DNA from: an uncultured Anaerolineaceae bacterium
GTDB taxonomy: Bacteria > Chloroflexota > Anaerolineae > Anaerolineales > Anaerolineaceae
Assembly: GCA_937897615.1 (NCBI GenBank)
Contig: CALCNO010000208.1
Location: forward strand, 1-38,883
Direction: 5' to 3'
DNA length: 38,883 nt
Part shown: positions 15,985-23,940 of the stretch, in pieces
How the letters are laid out: each line of letters begins with the position of its first letter
Numbering within the stretch: the stretch's first letter is position 1
Program-made: the position numbers and the translations under genes
Notes under the pieces: model-generated
What the model was told of the DNA's origin: nothing
Seen by the model: the letters and a program-made list of their open reading frames with translations, nothing else
The model's database searches: none

Positions 15985-16425
15985 ATGCGCCCGGACTGGG
16001 ATTCCTATTTTATGAAGATTGCCTATGCGGTCTCCGAACGCAGCACTTGTGACCGCGCCTTTGTGGGGTGTGTGCTGGTGCTGGATAAGCGCATCCTCAC
16101 CACAGGGTTCAACGGCTCCCCTGCCGGCCAGCCCCATTGTGATGAGGTGGGGCATCTGCTGGTGGAAGACCATTGCGTGCGCACGATCCATGCGGAAACC
16201 AATGCCATCATCCAGGCTGCACTTCACGGCATCTCCACCAGGGGCAGCACCTGCTACGTAACCCACTTTCCATGCATCAACTGCACTAAAGTGCTCATTA
16301 ACGCCGGCATCGTGCGCCTGATCTACAATGTGGCCTATCGCATTGACGAGAACGCACAGGAGTTTCTACGCTGCGCCAACGTGGAAGTGAGCCAGATAGA
16401 CTACAAAGCACCCGGCGCAGGCTAG
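15985..16425 (+). CDS. Deoxycytidylate (dCMP) deaminase family protein
   Basis: 146 residues. It converts dCMP to dUMP for thymidylate synthesis. Zinc and catalytic residues are clear: H69-A-E71 (HAETNAI) and P96-C97-x2-C100 (PCINC). The extra CDEVGHLL region, with additional Cys and His (about residues 50-64), is typical of dCMP deaminases with a second metal site (ComEB/Dcd-like). AAAGGGATAAGC precedes ATG 15985. It is 31 bp after glnA and closed by a hairpin, so it may ride on the glnA transcript. A cytidine deaminase is less likely given length and the extra site. Confidence 0.93.
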   Translation: MRPDWDSYFMKIAYAVSERSTCDRAFVGCVLVLDKRILTTGFNGSPAGQPHCDEVGHLLVEDHCVRTIHAETNAIIQAALHGISTRGSTCYVTHFPCINCTKVLINAGIVRLIYNVAYRIDENAQEFLRCANVEVSQIDYKAPGAG

Positions 16426-16452
16426 AATACGATTTTCAACGAGGCAAGAAGG

Positions 16453-16480
16453 GCGGCAGGTTCTCCTGCCGCTTTCTTTT
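16453..16480 (+). terminator. Rho-independent terminator after dCMP deaminase
   Basis: Stem GCGGCAGG (16453-16460) with CCTGCCGC (16465-16472), a 4-base loop TTCT, and the tail TTTCTTTT. Confidence 0.88.
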
Positions 16481-16500
16481 CCCCCAGCGTACTTCCCTTA

Positions 16501-16506
16501 TATAAT
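16501..16506 (+). promoter_or_regulatory. Candidate -10 box of the GH3 gene
   Basis: A perfect TATAAT lies 37 bases before the GH3 start, just after the terminator. The -35 at 17 bases reads TTTCCC, a weak match. The spacing leaves room for the GGGAG ribosome site in the leader. Confidence 0.5.
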
Positions 16507-16542
16507 TAGTTTAGTTCTCACCAAACAAACGGGAGTAGTTGC

Positions 16543-18951
16543 ATGGATTACAGAGAAGAAGCCCAAAAACTGGTAGCCCAAATGACGCTGGAAGAAAAAA
16601 CCTCGCTGTGTTCCGGGAAGAATTTCTGGTATCTCAAAGGGATTAAGCGGCTGGGCCTGCCTGAAATCATGGTCACGGATGGGCCGCACGGCCTGCGCAA
16701 GCAGGAAAGCGGTGCCGAGAACCTGGGTCTCAACGCCAGCGTTCCATCCACCTGTTTCCCCACCGCAGCCGCCAGTGCCTGTTCGTTTGACCGCGCGCTC
16801 TTGCAGGAGATCGGCAAAGCCATTGCCGAAGAGTGCCGTGAAGAGAACGTGGCGGTGCTACTGGGCCCGGGCGTCAACATCAAACGCTCCCCACTGTGTG
16901 GCCGTAATTTCGAATATTTCAGCGAAGACCCGCTGCTTTCAGGGGAGATGGCCGCTGCCTTCATTGACGGCGTCCAGAGTCAGGAGGTGGGCGTTTCGCT
17001 CAAGCACTTTGCCGCCAACAATCAGGAAACCCGGCGTATGACGGTGGAATCCGTCCTGGATGAACGCACCTTCCGCGAAATTTATCTCAAGGGATTTGAG
17101 ATTGCCATCAAAAAATCTCATCCCTGGACGGTAATGTGCTCCTACAACCGCCTCTTTGGCGAATTTGCCAGCCAGAGTAAATACCTGCTGAGTGACATCC
17201 TGCGCAAGGAATGGGGCTTCGAGAATCTGGTCGTTTCGGATTGGGGAGCCGTGGTGGACAGGGTAAAGGCGGTGCAGGCGGGGCTGGATGTGGAAATGCC
17301 CCACCAGGACGATGCCCATGACCGAGAGCTCATCCAGGCAGTGAAAAGTGGCGTTCTGCCTATTGAAAACCTTGACCAGGCCGCCACGAACGTGGTAGCG
17401 CTCATCCTCAAATCACAGCGCCGCCAGGCATTTCAATACAGCCAAGAGGCTCATCATGCGCTGGCGCGCTCCGCTGCCGCCCAGTCGGCAGTGCTATTGA
17501 AAAATGAAGGCGGATTGCTCCCCGCAAAACCCGGCACCAGCAGCGCCGCGATCGGCGCCTTTGCCAAAAATGCACGCTACCAGGGAGCCGGCAGTTCCAA
17601 GATCCTGCCTTACCGGCTGGATAACGCCCTCGATGAGCTGAAGGCGCTGGGTGTTGATGCCGAGTATGCCGCAGGGTATCCGCTGGACTCGGATGAAACG
17701 GATGAGGTTCTGCTGCAGGAAGCCCGCCGCGTGGCCGCCGGCAAAGAGATCGTGTACGTGTTCGCCGGCCTGCCAGACCGCTATGAATCCGAGGGTTTTG
17801 ACCGCGACAACATGCGGCTGCCCCAGAATCACATCAGGCTCATTGAGGCCGTCAGCGAGGTAAACAAGAATGTGGCGGTGATTCTGATGGGCGGCGCCCC
17901 GATGGAGTTGCCCTGGGCCGAAAAAGTGCCCGCCATCCTGCTGGTCTATCTGGGAGGGCAGGCCGCAGGCGGCGCCTGCGCCGATGTGCTGCTTGGCCGG
18001 GTCAATCCCAGCGGCAAGCTGGCAGAAACCTGGCCGTTCAGGCTGGAAGATAACCCTTCTTATGGCAGCTTCCCCGGTTCCTCCATGACCGTTGAGTACC
18101 GCGAGGGAGTGTTTGTGGGCTACCGCTACTACGACAGTGCTACAAAAGCAGTGCGCTATCCATTCGGATTCGGCCTTTCGTACACCAAATTTGAATACTC
18201 CGGCTTGAAGCTAAGCCAAAAGAAACTGGGTGAAAACGAAGTGCTGGAAATCTCCTGCACGGTGAAAAACGCCGGCAAGGTCAGTGGAAAAGAGGTTGTG
18301 CAACTCTACATCGCAGCCCCGCAGAGCGGCGTGTTCAAAGCCGCCCAGGAACTCAAGGGCTTTGACAAGATCGCTCTGGAGCCAGGCGCGGCCAAAAAGG
18401 TTGTCTTTACCCTGCCGGTAAAGGAACTGGCTTTCTACAATGTACAAATCCCGGGCTGGCAGGTTGAAAGCGGACGCTATGAAGTGCGCATTGGCGCTTC
18501 CAGCCGCGACATCCGTCTGACGGACACGTTCGAGATCACCGCCAGGCAGATTCAGCCTGTGCCGGAGATGCGCAAATCCACCCCGGCTTATTTTGATCTC
18601 AGCAAAGGTATCCACATCCCGGATAAAGAGTTTGAAGCCCTGCTGGGCAGGCCGCTGCCGCCGCGAGAAAGAGAAAAAAGAGCGCCGCATACTGTCAGCT
18701 CCACCTTCACGGATATTCAAAACAAATGGCTGGGGCGCCAGCTTTTGAAGATCGTCCACAAACAGCTAGACGCCATGTCCAAAGACAACGAGGACTTGAA
18801 GGTGATGGGGCAAAGGATGATCATGGATATGCCGCTGCGCCTGATGGCGCAAATGGGCGGCAACATGACCACCACGCAGTTATACGGCCTGGTTGACCTC
18901 CTGAACGGACGCCTGTTCAGCGGCTTGAGAAAATTCCTCAGCAAAAAGTAA
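16543..18951 (+). CDS. Beta-glucosidase, glycoside hydrolase family 3
   Basis: 802 residues. It hydrolyses terminal beta-linked glucose (or xylose) from short oligosaccharides. The N-terminal TIM-barrel domain contains MVTDGPHGLRKQ, LGPGVNIKRSPLCGRNFEYFSEDP and SLKHFAANNQE, and the nucleophile Asp233 in LVVSDWGAV. The alpha/beta sandwich domain follows (GQAAGGACADVLLGRVNPSGKLAETWP, RYPFGFGLSYTKFEY). A fibronectin-III-like domain covers about residues 560-670. A C-terminal tail of about 130 residues (from ARQIQPVPEMRKS) goes beyond the usual end and looks mainly helical. No signal peptide, so it is probably cytoplasmic and acts on imported oligosaccharides. GGGAG precedes ATG 16543. No sugar transporter is adjacent. 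Confidence 0.95.
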   Translation: MDYREEAQKLVAQMTLEEKTSLCSGKNFWYLKGIKRLGLPEIMVTDGPHGLRKQESGAENLGLNASVPSTCFPTAAASACSFDRALLQEIGKAIAEECREENVAVLLGPGVNIKRSPLCGRNFEYFSEDPLLSGEMAAAFIDGVQSQEVGVSLKHFAANNQETRRMTVESVLDERTFREIYLKGFEIAIKKSHPWTVMCSYNRLFGEFASQSKYLLSDILRKEWGFENLVVSDWGAVVDRVKAVQAGLDVEMPHQDDAHDRELIQAVKSGVLPIENLDQAATNVVALILKSQRRQAFQYSQEAHHALARSAAAQSAVLLKNEGGLLPAKPGTSSAAIGAFAKNARYQGAGSSKILPYRLDNALDELKALGVDAEYAAGYPLDSDETDEVLLQEARRVAAGKEIVYVFAGLPDRYESEGFDRDNMRLPQNHIRLIEAVSEVNKNVAVILMGGAPMELPWAEKVPAILLVYLGGQAAGGACADVLLGRVNPSGKLAETWPFRLEDNPSYGSFPGSSMTVEYREGVFVGYRYYDSATKAVRYPFGFGLSYTKFEYSGLKLSQKKLGENEVLEISCTVKNAGKVSGKEVVQLYIAAPQSGVFKAAQELKGFDKIALEPGAAKKVVFTLPVKELAFYNVQIPGWQVESGRYEVRIGASSRDIRLTDTFEITARQIQPVPEMRKSTPAYFDLSKGIHIPDKEFEALLGRPLPPREREKRAPHTVSSTFTDIQNKWLGRQLLKIVHKQLDAMSKDNEDLKVMGQRMIMDMPLRLMAQMGGNMTTTQLYGLVDLLNGRLFSGLRKFLSKK

Positions 18952-18985
18952 AGGGCATTTTGGATAACCGGTAGTGGGTTTAGAA

Positions 18986-18991
18986 TATAAT
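18986..18991 (+). promoter_or_regulatory. Candidate -10 box of the zinc-ribbon gene
   Basis: TATAAT within TAGAATATAATAATAAG, 33-38 bases before the GTG start. The only -35-like match (TTGGAT, 18960-18965) is 20 bases away, so support is moderate. Confidence 0.45.
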
Positions 18992-19023
18992 AATAAGAGT
19001 CTCATATAAATAAGAGGTGCATT

Positions 19024-19791
19024 GTGGAAAATCATCGCGTTTTTTGTACAGCGTGCGGCAGTGCCAACCCGCCTGAAGCACGCTTTTGTTTCAAATGCGG
19101 CGCCCCCATCGCTGCCACTACGCCGGTCATCGGCGCTCCGCCGCCGCTGGGAGAAGTTCCACCGCCTGTTCAGGCAAGTGCTGGTTCGCCCGTGCCAGCG
19201 CAGCCGCGCGTGGTTCCCGGCACCGATTTTATCACCCTGGCCTGCCCCACCTGCGGGGGCAAGCTGAGCATTACCTCCAACATGGAGCGTTTTGCCTGCG
19301 GCTTCTGCGGCAACGAGCATATTGTGCGCCGGGTGGGCGGCACCGTTTCGCTCGAACCGGTAATGGACAAGCTCAACCAGATCAGCGACAACCTCAACAG
19401 CATGGGCAGCGGTATTAGTCGTTTTACTGCAATTGCAGAAAAGCAGGCAGCAGAAGCAGCCATCAAGCGGCTCAATACTGAAATTGAGGAGCTACACAAA
19501 GAGCAAGCCAAACTTTACGATAATTCCAACACCGGTTGGATGGTCTTTGGCATCAGCGCAGTCGTCATGGCAATGAGCATCTTTGTGCTCGTCATCGATC
19601 ACGGAGAGACCGGAATCTTGAAACTCATCTTTTACCCCGGCGCTATCCTTGGCGGCCTGATGACCGTGATCGGCATTGTTGTGCTCATCGCCATCTCCAA
19701 TGACCGCAAAAAAGGGTTGCAGCGAACCGATGCGCTTCTCCAACAAAAAAATCAGGAATTGCAGCGCAACCGGCAAATCGTCAACTCGTAA
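19024..19791 (+). CDS. Zinc-ribbon and coiled-coil membrane protein, unknown function
   Basis: 255 residues. A first zinc ribbon has C8-x2-C11 and C22-x2-C25 (FCTACG, FCFKCG). A Pro/Ala-rich linker follows, then a second ribbon (LACPTCGGKLSI, ACGFCGNEH). Next comes a coiled coil of about 60 residues (MDKLNQISDNLNSMGSGI, then AAEAAIKRLNTEIEELHKEQ), two hydrophobic spans (GWMVFGISAVVMAMSIFVLV and IFYPGAILGGLMTVIGIVVL) and a Gln-rich helical tail. GTG 19024 is the start, with AAGAGGTG upstream. The layout suggests a membrane protein with metal-binding cytosolic head domains. I cannot assign a function; it is isolated and ends in its own terminator. Confidence 0.85.
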   Translation: MENHRVFCTACGSANPPEARFCFKCGAPIAATTPVIGAPPPLGEVPPPVQASAGSPVPAQPRVVPGTDFITLACPTCGGKLSITSNMERFACGFCGNEHIVRRVGGTVSLEPVMDKLNQISDNLNSMGSGISRFTAIAEKQAAEAAIKRLNTEIEELHKEQAKLYDNSNTGWMVFGISAVVMAMSIFVLVIDHGETGILKLIFYPGAILGGLMTVIGIVVLIAISNDRKKGLQRTDALLQQKNQELQRNRQIVNS

Positions 19792-19816
19792 TCACACAAT
19801 CCTCTCAAACACCTAC

Positions 19817-19845
19817 AGGCTGCCACAAAAACGGCAGCCTTTTTG
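19817..19845 (+). terminator. Rho-independent terminator after the zinc-ribbon gene
   Basis: Stem AGGCTGCC (19817-19824) with GGCAGCCT (19833-19840), loop ACAAAAAC, T-run 19841-19845. Confidence 0.93.
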
Positions 19846-19851
19846 TTACTC

Positions 19852-19880
19852 TTGACAATAGAACATTATTTCTATATACT
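19852..19880 (+). promoter_or_regulatory. Sigma-70-type promoter of the radical SAM gene
   Basis: Consensus TTGACA (19852-19857), a 17-base spacer, then TATACT (19875-19880). It overlaps the end of the preceding terminator region and gives a leader of about 45 bases. Confidence 0.9.
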
Positions 19881-19932
19881 GGATTCATGTTATCACAACA
19901 AAACCCATCAATCCTGAACAGAAGGGGGCCGC

Positions 19933-21141
19933 GTGGAAACCTTTGAGAAGCTAAAAGCGGTTTCTGCCCAACCTGTGCATGAAGCGGATGGTTTGCCGCC
20001 TATCACCCTGCCCAAAAACAGGACGGTTGAGAATGGCTGCGCCATCGACACATCCAGCCTGGGGGTGTTCCGCGCGCAGATGGGTGGCGGCAAAACCATT
20101 CCCCTGCTCAAAACCATGCTCACTACCTCCTGCGAGAACAATTGCAACTACTGTGTGTTCCGCCGTCCGCGCAACCTGCAGCGTCATGCTTTTGCGCCTG
20201 AGGAGATTGCCAACGCCTTTATGAAAATGGCGTATCGCGGCATGGTGCAGGGGCTCTTTCTCAGTTCCGGCATCGTGGGCGGCGGGGTCAAGACCCAGGA
20301 CCGCCTGCTCAAAGCCATTGAAATCGTGCGCACCCGGCATCACTTCCGCGGCTATATTCATCTGAAGGTAATGCCCGGCTCCGAAGAAGCGCAGATCCAG
20401 CGTGCTATGGAAATTTGTGACCGGGTATCCATCAACCTGGAAGGGGTTACCCCGGATCGCTTGAAGTTCTTGGCCCCAATGAAGAATCTCTACGGCGATC
20501 TGTTTCCGCGCATTCAAATGATGGATCATTTCCGCAAAAATCGCCTGCAGAACCCGGCTAACGGAAAAACCGCATCCATTGTGACGCAACTGGTGGTAGG
20601 TGTGGCGGGCGAAAGCGATGTGGAAACGTTGCAACTGAGCGAGACACTCTACAAACGTTATGGCCTGGCGCGGGTTTACTATTCCGGGTTTCAGCCTGCA
20701 TTGGATACCCCACTGGAAGACTACCCCGCCATGGATTATACGCATTACATCCGCCTGTACCAGGCCTCGTTCCTGCTGCGGGATTATCAATTCGGCATGG
20801 AGGAGTTGCCCTTTGGTGCCGGTGGTTTTCTGCCACTGGAGGTTGACCCCAAGCTGGCCTGGGCCAGAGAAAACTTTGCCGATAAACCGGTAGAACTTAA
20901 CCGCGCAGGCATCGAAACCCTGCTGCGCATCCCCGGCATTGGCAAACTGGGCGCAGAGCGCATTTACAATGGCAGAAAAGAGAACAAGCTCACCGACCTG
21001 CAGCAACTGACGCAATTGGGCATCTCGCCCAAACGCGCCGCGCCCTTTATCTTGCTGGACGGCCGTCAACCGTCATACCAGATGGAGTTGTGGGACGATC
21101 CCTCTTTGGTTGTGCCGGTGTTTCGGACGCGAAAAAAGTAA
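19933..21141 (+). CDS. Radical SAM protein with C-terminal helix-hairpin-helix (putative DNA modification/repair family)
   Basis: 402 residues. The radical SAM cluster motif is C67-x3-C71-x2-C74 (SCENNCNYC). The following IANAFMKMAYRGMVQGLFLS and the HLKVMPGSEEAQIQRAMEI region belong to the TIM-barrel core. The C-terminus has a helix-hairpin-helix, VELNRAGIETLLRIPGIGKL, continuing with GAERIYNGRKENKLTDLQQL, which usually contacts DNA non-specifically. The combination matches the family annotated as putative DNA modification/repair radical SAM protein (TIGR03916 from memory). Its usual partner, a DUF4130-type uracil-DNA-glycosylase-like protein, is not adjacent. The GTG start at 19933 has a G-rich site (AAGGGGG) upstream and a consensus promoter. 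The reaction is unknown. Confidence 0.9.
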   Translation: METFEKLKAVSAQPVHEADGLPPITLPKNRTVENGCAIDTSSLGVFRAQMGGGKTIPLLKTMLTTSCENNCNYCVFRRPRNLQRHAFAPEEIANAFMKMAYRGMVQGLFLSSGIVGGGVKTQDRLLKAIEIVRTRHHFRGYIHLKVMPGSEEAQIQRAMEICDRVSINLEGVTPDRLKFLAPMKNLYGDLFPRIQMMDHFRKNRLQNPANGKTASIVTQLVVGVAGESDVETLQLSETLYKRYGLARVYYSGFQPALDTPLEDYPAMDYTHYIRLYQASFLLRDYQFGMEELPFGAGGFLPLEVDPKLAWARENFADKPVELNRAGIETLLRIPGIGKLGAERIYNGRKENKLTDLQQLTQLGISPKRAAPFILLDGRQPSYQMELWDDPSLVVPVFRTRKK

Positions 21142-21261
21142 ACGCAATAGGCGAAACAGCTTACGCCCAAACCCCGCCGATCAGCTACCGGTGGGGCGCT
21201 CCACTACCCCTCTCGGTCAGAATATCCAAACACGAAGCGCCTATTTATGTTTTGTTTAATC

Positions 21262-21292
21262 ATAAAACGATAGCTAATCGTAATAAAACGAT
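21262..21292 (+). repeat. Direct repeat ATAAAACGAT and embedded inverted repeat upstream of the MBL/ABC operon promoter
   Basis: ATAAAACGAT occurs at 21262-21271 and 21283-21292, offset by 21 bases (two helical turns). Between them ACGAT-AGCTA-ATCGT (21267-21281) forms an inverted repeat. The second copy abuts the -35 box. This arrangement fits a regulator site; no regulator is identified. Confidence 0.55.
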
Positions 21293-21320
21293 TGACAAAG
21301 CAACATTAAATTGCTACACT
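21292..21320 (+). promoter_or_regulatory. Sigma-70-type promoter of the MBL/ABC transporter operon
   Basis: Consensus TTGACA (21292-21297), a 17-base spacer, then TACACT (21315-21320). The spacer contains a second inverted repeat, AGCAA (21299-21303) with TTGCT (21311-21315). About 85 bases of leader separate it from ATG 21405; I see nothing else in the remaining 21142-21404 gap. Confidence 0.85.
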
Positions 21321-21404
21321 TGATTTAGTCAGTGAAAACTCTGCGGTCTCTTACCAGCGTATTGAATAAATCCATATTGGCAATCAAACACGGGTGATGA
21401 GAGA

Positions 21405-22166
21405 ATGAAGATCATTATTCTTGGCGCCGGCACTTCGATACCTTCTGCAGGATATTCACCCGCTGCGATTCTTTTGCAAACGGGCAGCGCCAACGCTTTG
21501 CTGGATATGGGGCCAGGAACCGTTCAACGCGCCCAACTGGCTGGCTGTGATTACCTCTCCCTTGACACCCTCTTTTTGACTCACCTGCATTCTGACCACA
21601 CCCTCGACCTGGTGACATTCCTGCAGGCCAACGACTCCACCCCTTGCCACACAAGAACCGCCCCCATTCACCTCTATGGTTGCCAGGGCACCAAAACCTG
21701 GTTCGACACCCTGATGAAAGCCTATCCGGGCATTCTTCCCGCTCAAAGCCCCCTCACCATCACCGAAAACGCTGCGGCGCGCTGGAACTGGCAGGGTTTG
21801 CAGGTATCCACGGCGCTCACCGGCCATACCCCGGCAAGCATTGCCTATCGATTTGACGGCCCGGATGGAACTTTCATCTACACTGGCGACGCGATCTTCA
21901 GCGAAGAGCTGGCTGAATTCTGCCGCAATGCCGACATCCTGGTTGCAGAAGGTTCTTTTCCGTCAGGATGGGTAACGCAGGATCACCTAAATGCAGATTC
22001 CCTGGGCGCACTTGCCCAAAAAGCCGGAGCAAAGCACCTGGTGGTAACCCACCGCTATCCGCCGGCCCATCAGGTTAATCTGGCCGACGAGATCAAAAGA
22101 GCCTTTTCCGGCAAAGTCACCATTGCAAGGGATGGCACCACCCTAACGCTCCCCGAAGAAAGATAA
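21405..22166 (+). CDS. MBL-fold metallo-hydrolase (RNase Z/PhnP-like)
   Basis: 253 residues. The metal motif is FLTHLHSDHTLDLV (HxHxDH), followed by a downstream His in LTGHTPASIAYRF, an Asp in YTGDAIFSEE and a final His in VTHRYPP. The start MKIIILGAGTSIPSAGYSPA is typical of the RNase Z-like subgroup, which also contains phosphodiesterases such as PhnP. There is no long flexible arm, so a true tRNase Z is unlikely. It is the first gene after a consensus promoter and lies 3 bp before an ABC permease, so it is probably co-expressed with the transporter and may process the imported compound (inference). The ribosome site GATGAGAG is moderate. Confidence 0.9.
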   Translation: MKIIILGAGTSIPSAGYSPAAILLQTGSANALLDMGPGTVQRAQLAGCDYLSLDTLFLTHLHSDHTLDLVTFLQANDSTPCHTRTAPIHLYGCQGTKTWFDTLMKAYPGILPAQSPLTITENAAARWNWQGLQVSTALTGHTPASIAYRFDGPDGTFIYTGDAIFSEELAEFCRNADILVAEGSFPSGWVTQDHLNADSLGALAQKAGAKHLVVTHRYPPAHQVNLADEIKRAFSGKVTIARDGTTLTLPEER

Positions 22167-22169
22167 ACC

Positions 22170-23045
22170 ATGGCCACAGCAAGCTTTTCTCAAACGCTCA
22201 AGACAAAGCCACTCAAAAGGCTCATCCCCTGGCTGCCGTTAACCCCCATTTTGCTCTTTGGGGTATGCTTTCAGCTTATCCCAATCCTCACTTTGCTTAA
22301 GTCCAGCCTGATCTCAAAGACCGGCTTCACCCTAGAGTATTTTTCCAAAGCCTTTACCCCAGTAATTCTGGAGTCCTTTAAAAACTCGCTGCGGCTCTCT
22401 GCCACCACTGCCATCCTGGGGGTGATCTTCGGTACGATTGTCGCCATGGCGATCATCTCTTCCCCCGGCAAATTCACCCGCAACGCCCTCACCGCACTGG
22501 CAGATGTGACCACCAACTTCGGCGGTGCGCCACTGGCGTTTGCGTTCATCATCACCCTCGGCTCCACCGGGGTGATTACGCTAATTCTCAAAGCCATTGG
22601 CATCAATCTGTATCCCGATTTTCGCATCTACTCGATCACCGGCCTGACCATCGCTTACCTCTATTTCCAACTGCCGCTGATGATCCTGCTCATCATCCCC
22701 TCCCTGCTCGGGCTTAAAAACGAGTGGTGGGAGGCCGCCATCAACCTGGGCGCCAGTAACTTCCAGTTCTGGTGGTCGATTGGGCTGCCCATCCTCACTC
22801 CTTCACTGGTGAGTGGGTTCCTGCTCCTCTTTGCCAACTCCTTCGGCGCCTACGCCACCGCCTGGACCCTCACCGGCCCGGACGTCAACCTCATCACGGT
22901 ACAGATCGCCGCTCTCGTCCGGGGTGAAGTCCAGCTTCAACCGGAACTGGCCGATGCTCTGGCGGTGATTTCCCTGTTGATCATGTCTTTGTGCGTCCTC
23001 GGCTACATTCTGATGTCCAACTGGGCAAAGCGAGGCCACCGATGA
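22170..23045 (+). CDS. ABC transporter permease (PotB/FbpB/ThiP-type importer)
   Basis: 291 residues with about six membrane spans. The chain starts with a cytoplasmic tail (MATASFSQTLKTKPLKRL) and a first span PWLPLTPILLFGVCFQLIPI. The region LKNSLRLSATT..GVIFGTIVAM and the EAA-type loop EWWEAAINLGASNFQFWWSI, which docks on the ATPase, are characteristic of the binding-protein-dependent permeases for polyamines, iron(III), sulfate, thiamine or phosphonates. Its stop overlaps the next permease start as ATGA. It is paired with a second permease and a solute-binding lipoprotein but no ATPase. Substrate not determined. Confidence 0.93.
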   Translation: MATASFSQTLKTKPLKRLIPWLPLTPILLFGVCFQLIPILTLLKSSLISKTGFTLEYFSKAFTPVILESFKNSLRLSATTAILGVIFGTIVAMAIISSPGKFTRNALTALADVTTNFGGAPLAFAFIITLGSTGVITLILKAIGINLYPDFRIYSITGLTIAYLYFQLPLMILLIIPSLLGLKNEWWEAAINLGASNFQFWWSIGLPILTPSLVSGFLLLFANSFGAYATAWTLTGPDVNLITVQIAALVRGEVQLQPELADALAVISLLIMSLCVLGYILMSNWAKRGHR

Positions 23046-23854
23046 AAATGAAACGCCCTGCCCGCATTGTTGTATTCGGGTTGTTTCTGGCCTTTATGAT
23101 CATCCCGGTGATCGCCACACTGGTATTTTCCGTATCCACGCGCTGGGATCGCTCGATCCTGCCGGAAGGGATGACCTTTAAGTGGTGGGGTCTGGTTACG
23201 GAGCGCAAAGCCTTTTTGCTCACCCTCAAGAACTCGCTCACCATTTCTCTTGCCACCGCTCTGATACTGGCTGTACTGGTTACCCCCAGCGTTTACTGGG
23301 CACACCTGCGGCTGCCCAAAAGCCGCAATATCTTTGAAATGATGGCAGCTTTCTCCTTTGGCATCCCCGGCGTGGTTCTGGCGCTCTCTCTGCTGCGCTT
23401 TTATTCAAAGGTTCCCGTCCCGCTGGTGAACACACCCAACATTCTGGTGGCAGCCTGCATGGTGCTGTGTTTCCCATTCATGTACCGGCCGGTCATCAAC
23501 GCGCTTGAAGCCATCAACGTTAAAACCCTCACCGAAGCAGCCCAAAGCCTGGGCAGCGGTTGGTGGAGCACTTTGTTCAGGGTGATCATCCCTAACATCA
23601 TGCCCGGGGTAATCAGCGGCAGCTTGATCGTTTTTTCAACGGTTTTCTCCGAGTTTACGCTCACCAATCTTCTGGTAGGGTCGCGTTTTAAGACCTTCCC
23701 AATCTACCTGGTCGAATTCACGCGCTTTGATGGCCGCCAGGCCAGCGCGCTGGCCGTGATCAGCTTTATGGTCGCATGGCTCGTCTCGTTGTTGATTCTG
23801 TGGATCGCTGGCCGTAAAGGAACGCCATCAGCCGGAACGCTCGGCGGTCACTAG
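23042..23854 (+). CDS. ABC transporter permease, second subunit (PotC/FbpB-like)
   Basis: 270 residues, about six spans, first one IVVFGLFLAFMIIPVIATLV. The typical early segment FSVSTRWDRSILPEGMTFKW, the helix FLLTLKNSLTISLATALILA and the EAA loop TLTEAAQSLGSGWWSTLFRV are all present. ATG 23042 overlaps the stop of the first permease by four bases (ATGA), indicating translational coupling and a heterodimeric permease. The EAA loops imply a separate ATPase must bind, although none is encoded next to it. The solute-binding gene starts 86 bp downstream, with a GAGGAG site. Confidence 0.93.
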   Translation: MKMKRPARIVVFGLFLAFMIIPVIATLVFSVSTRWDRSILPEGMTFKWWGLVTERKAFLLTLKNSLTISLATALILAVLVTPSVYWAHLRLPKSRNIFEMMAAFSFGIPGVVLALSLLRFYSKVPVPLVNTPNILVAACMVLCFPFMYRPVINALEAINVKTLTEAAQSLGSGWWSTLFRVIIPNIMPGVISGSLIVFSTVFSEFTLTNLLVGSRFKTFPIYLVEFTRFDGRQASALAVISFMVAWLVSLLILWIAGRKGTPSAGTLGGH

Positions 23855-23940
23855 CCATTTTTGAAAGGAGGCACTCTTTCCATAACCACCTGTCGCAGCT
23901 GTACACGAGTTAGATTCAACTAATCAAATGAGGAGATAAA

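Noticed and set aside
21405..22166. True tRNase Z
   Set aside because: No flexible exosite arm is seen and it sits in a transporter operon; only the broader MBL/RNase Z-like family is supported.
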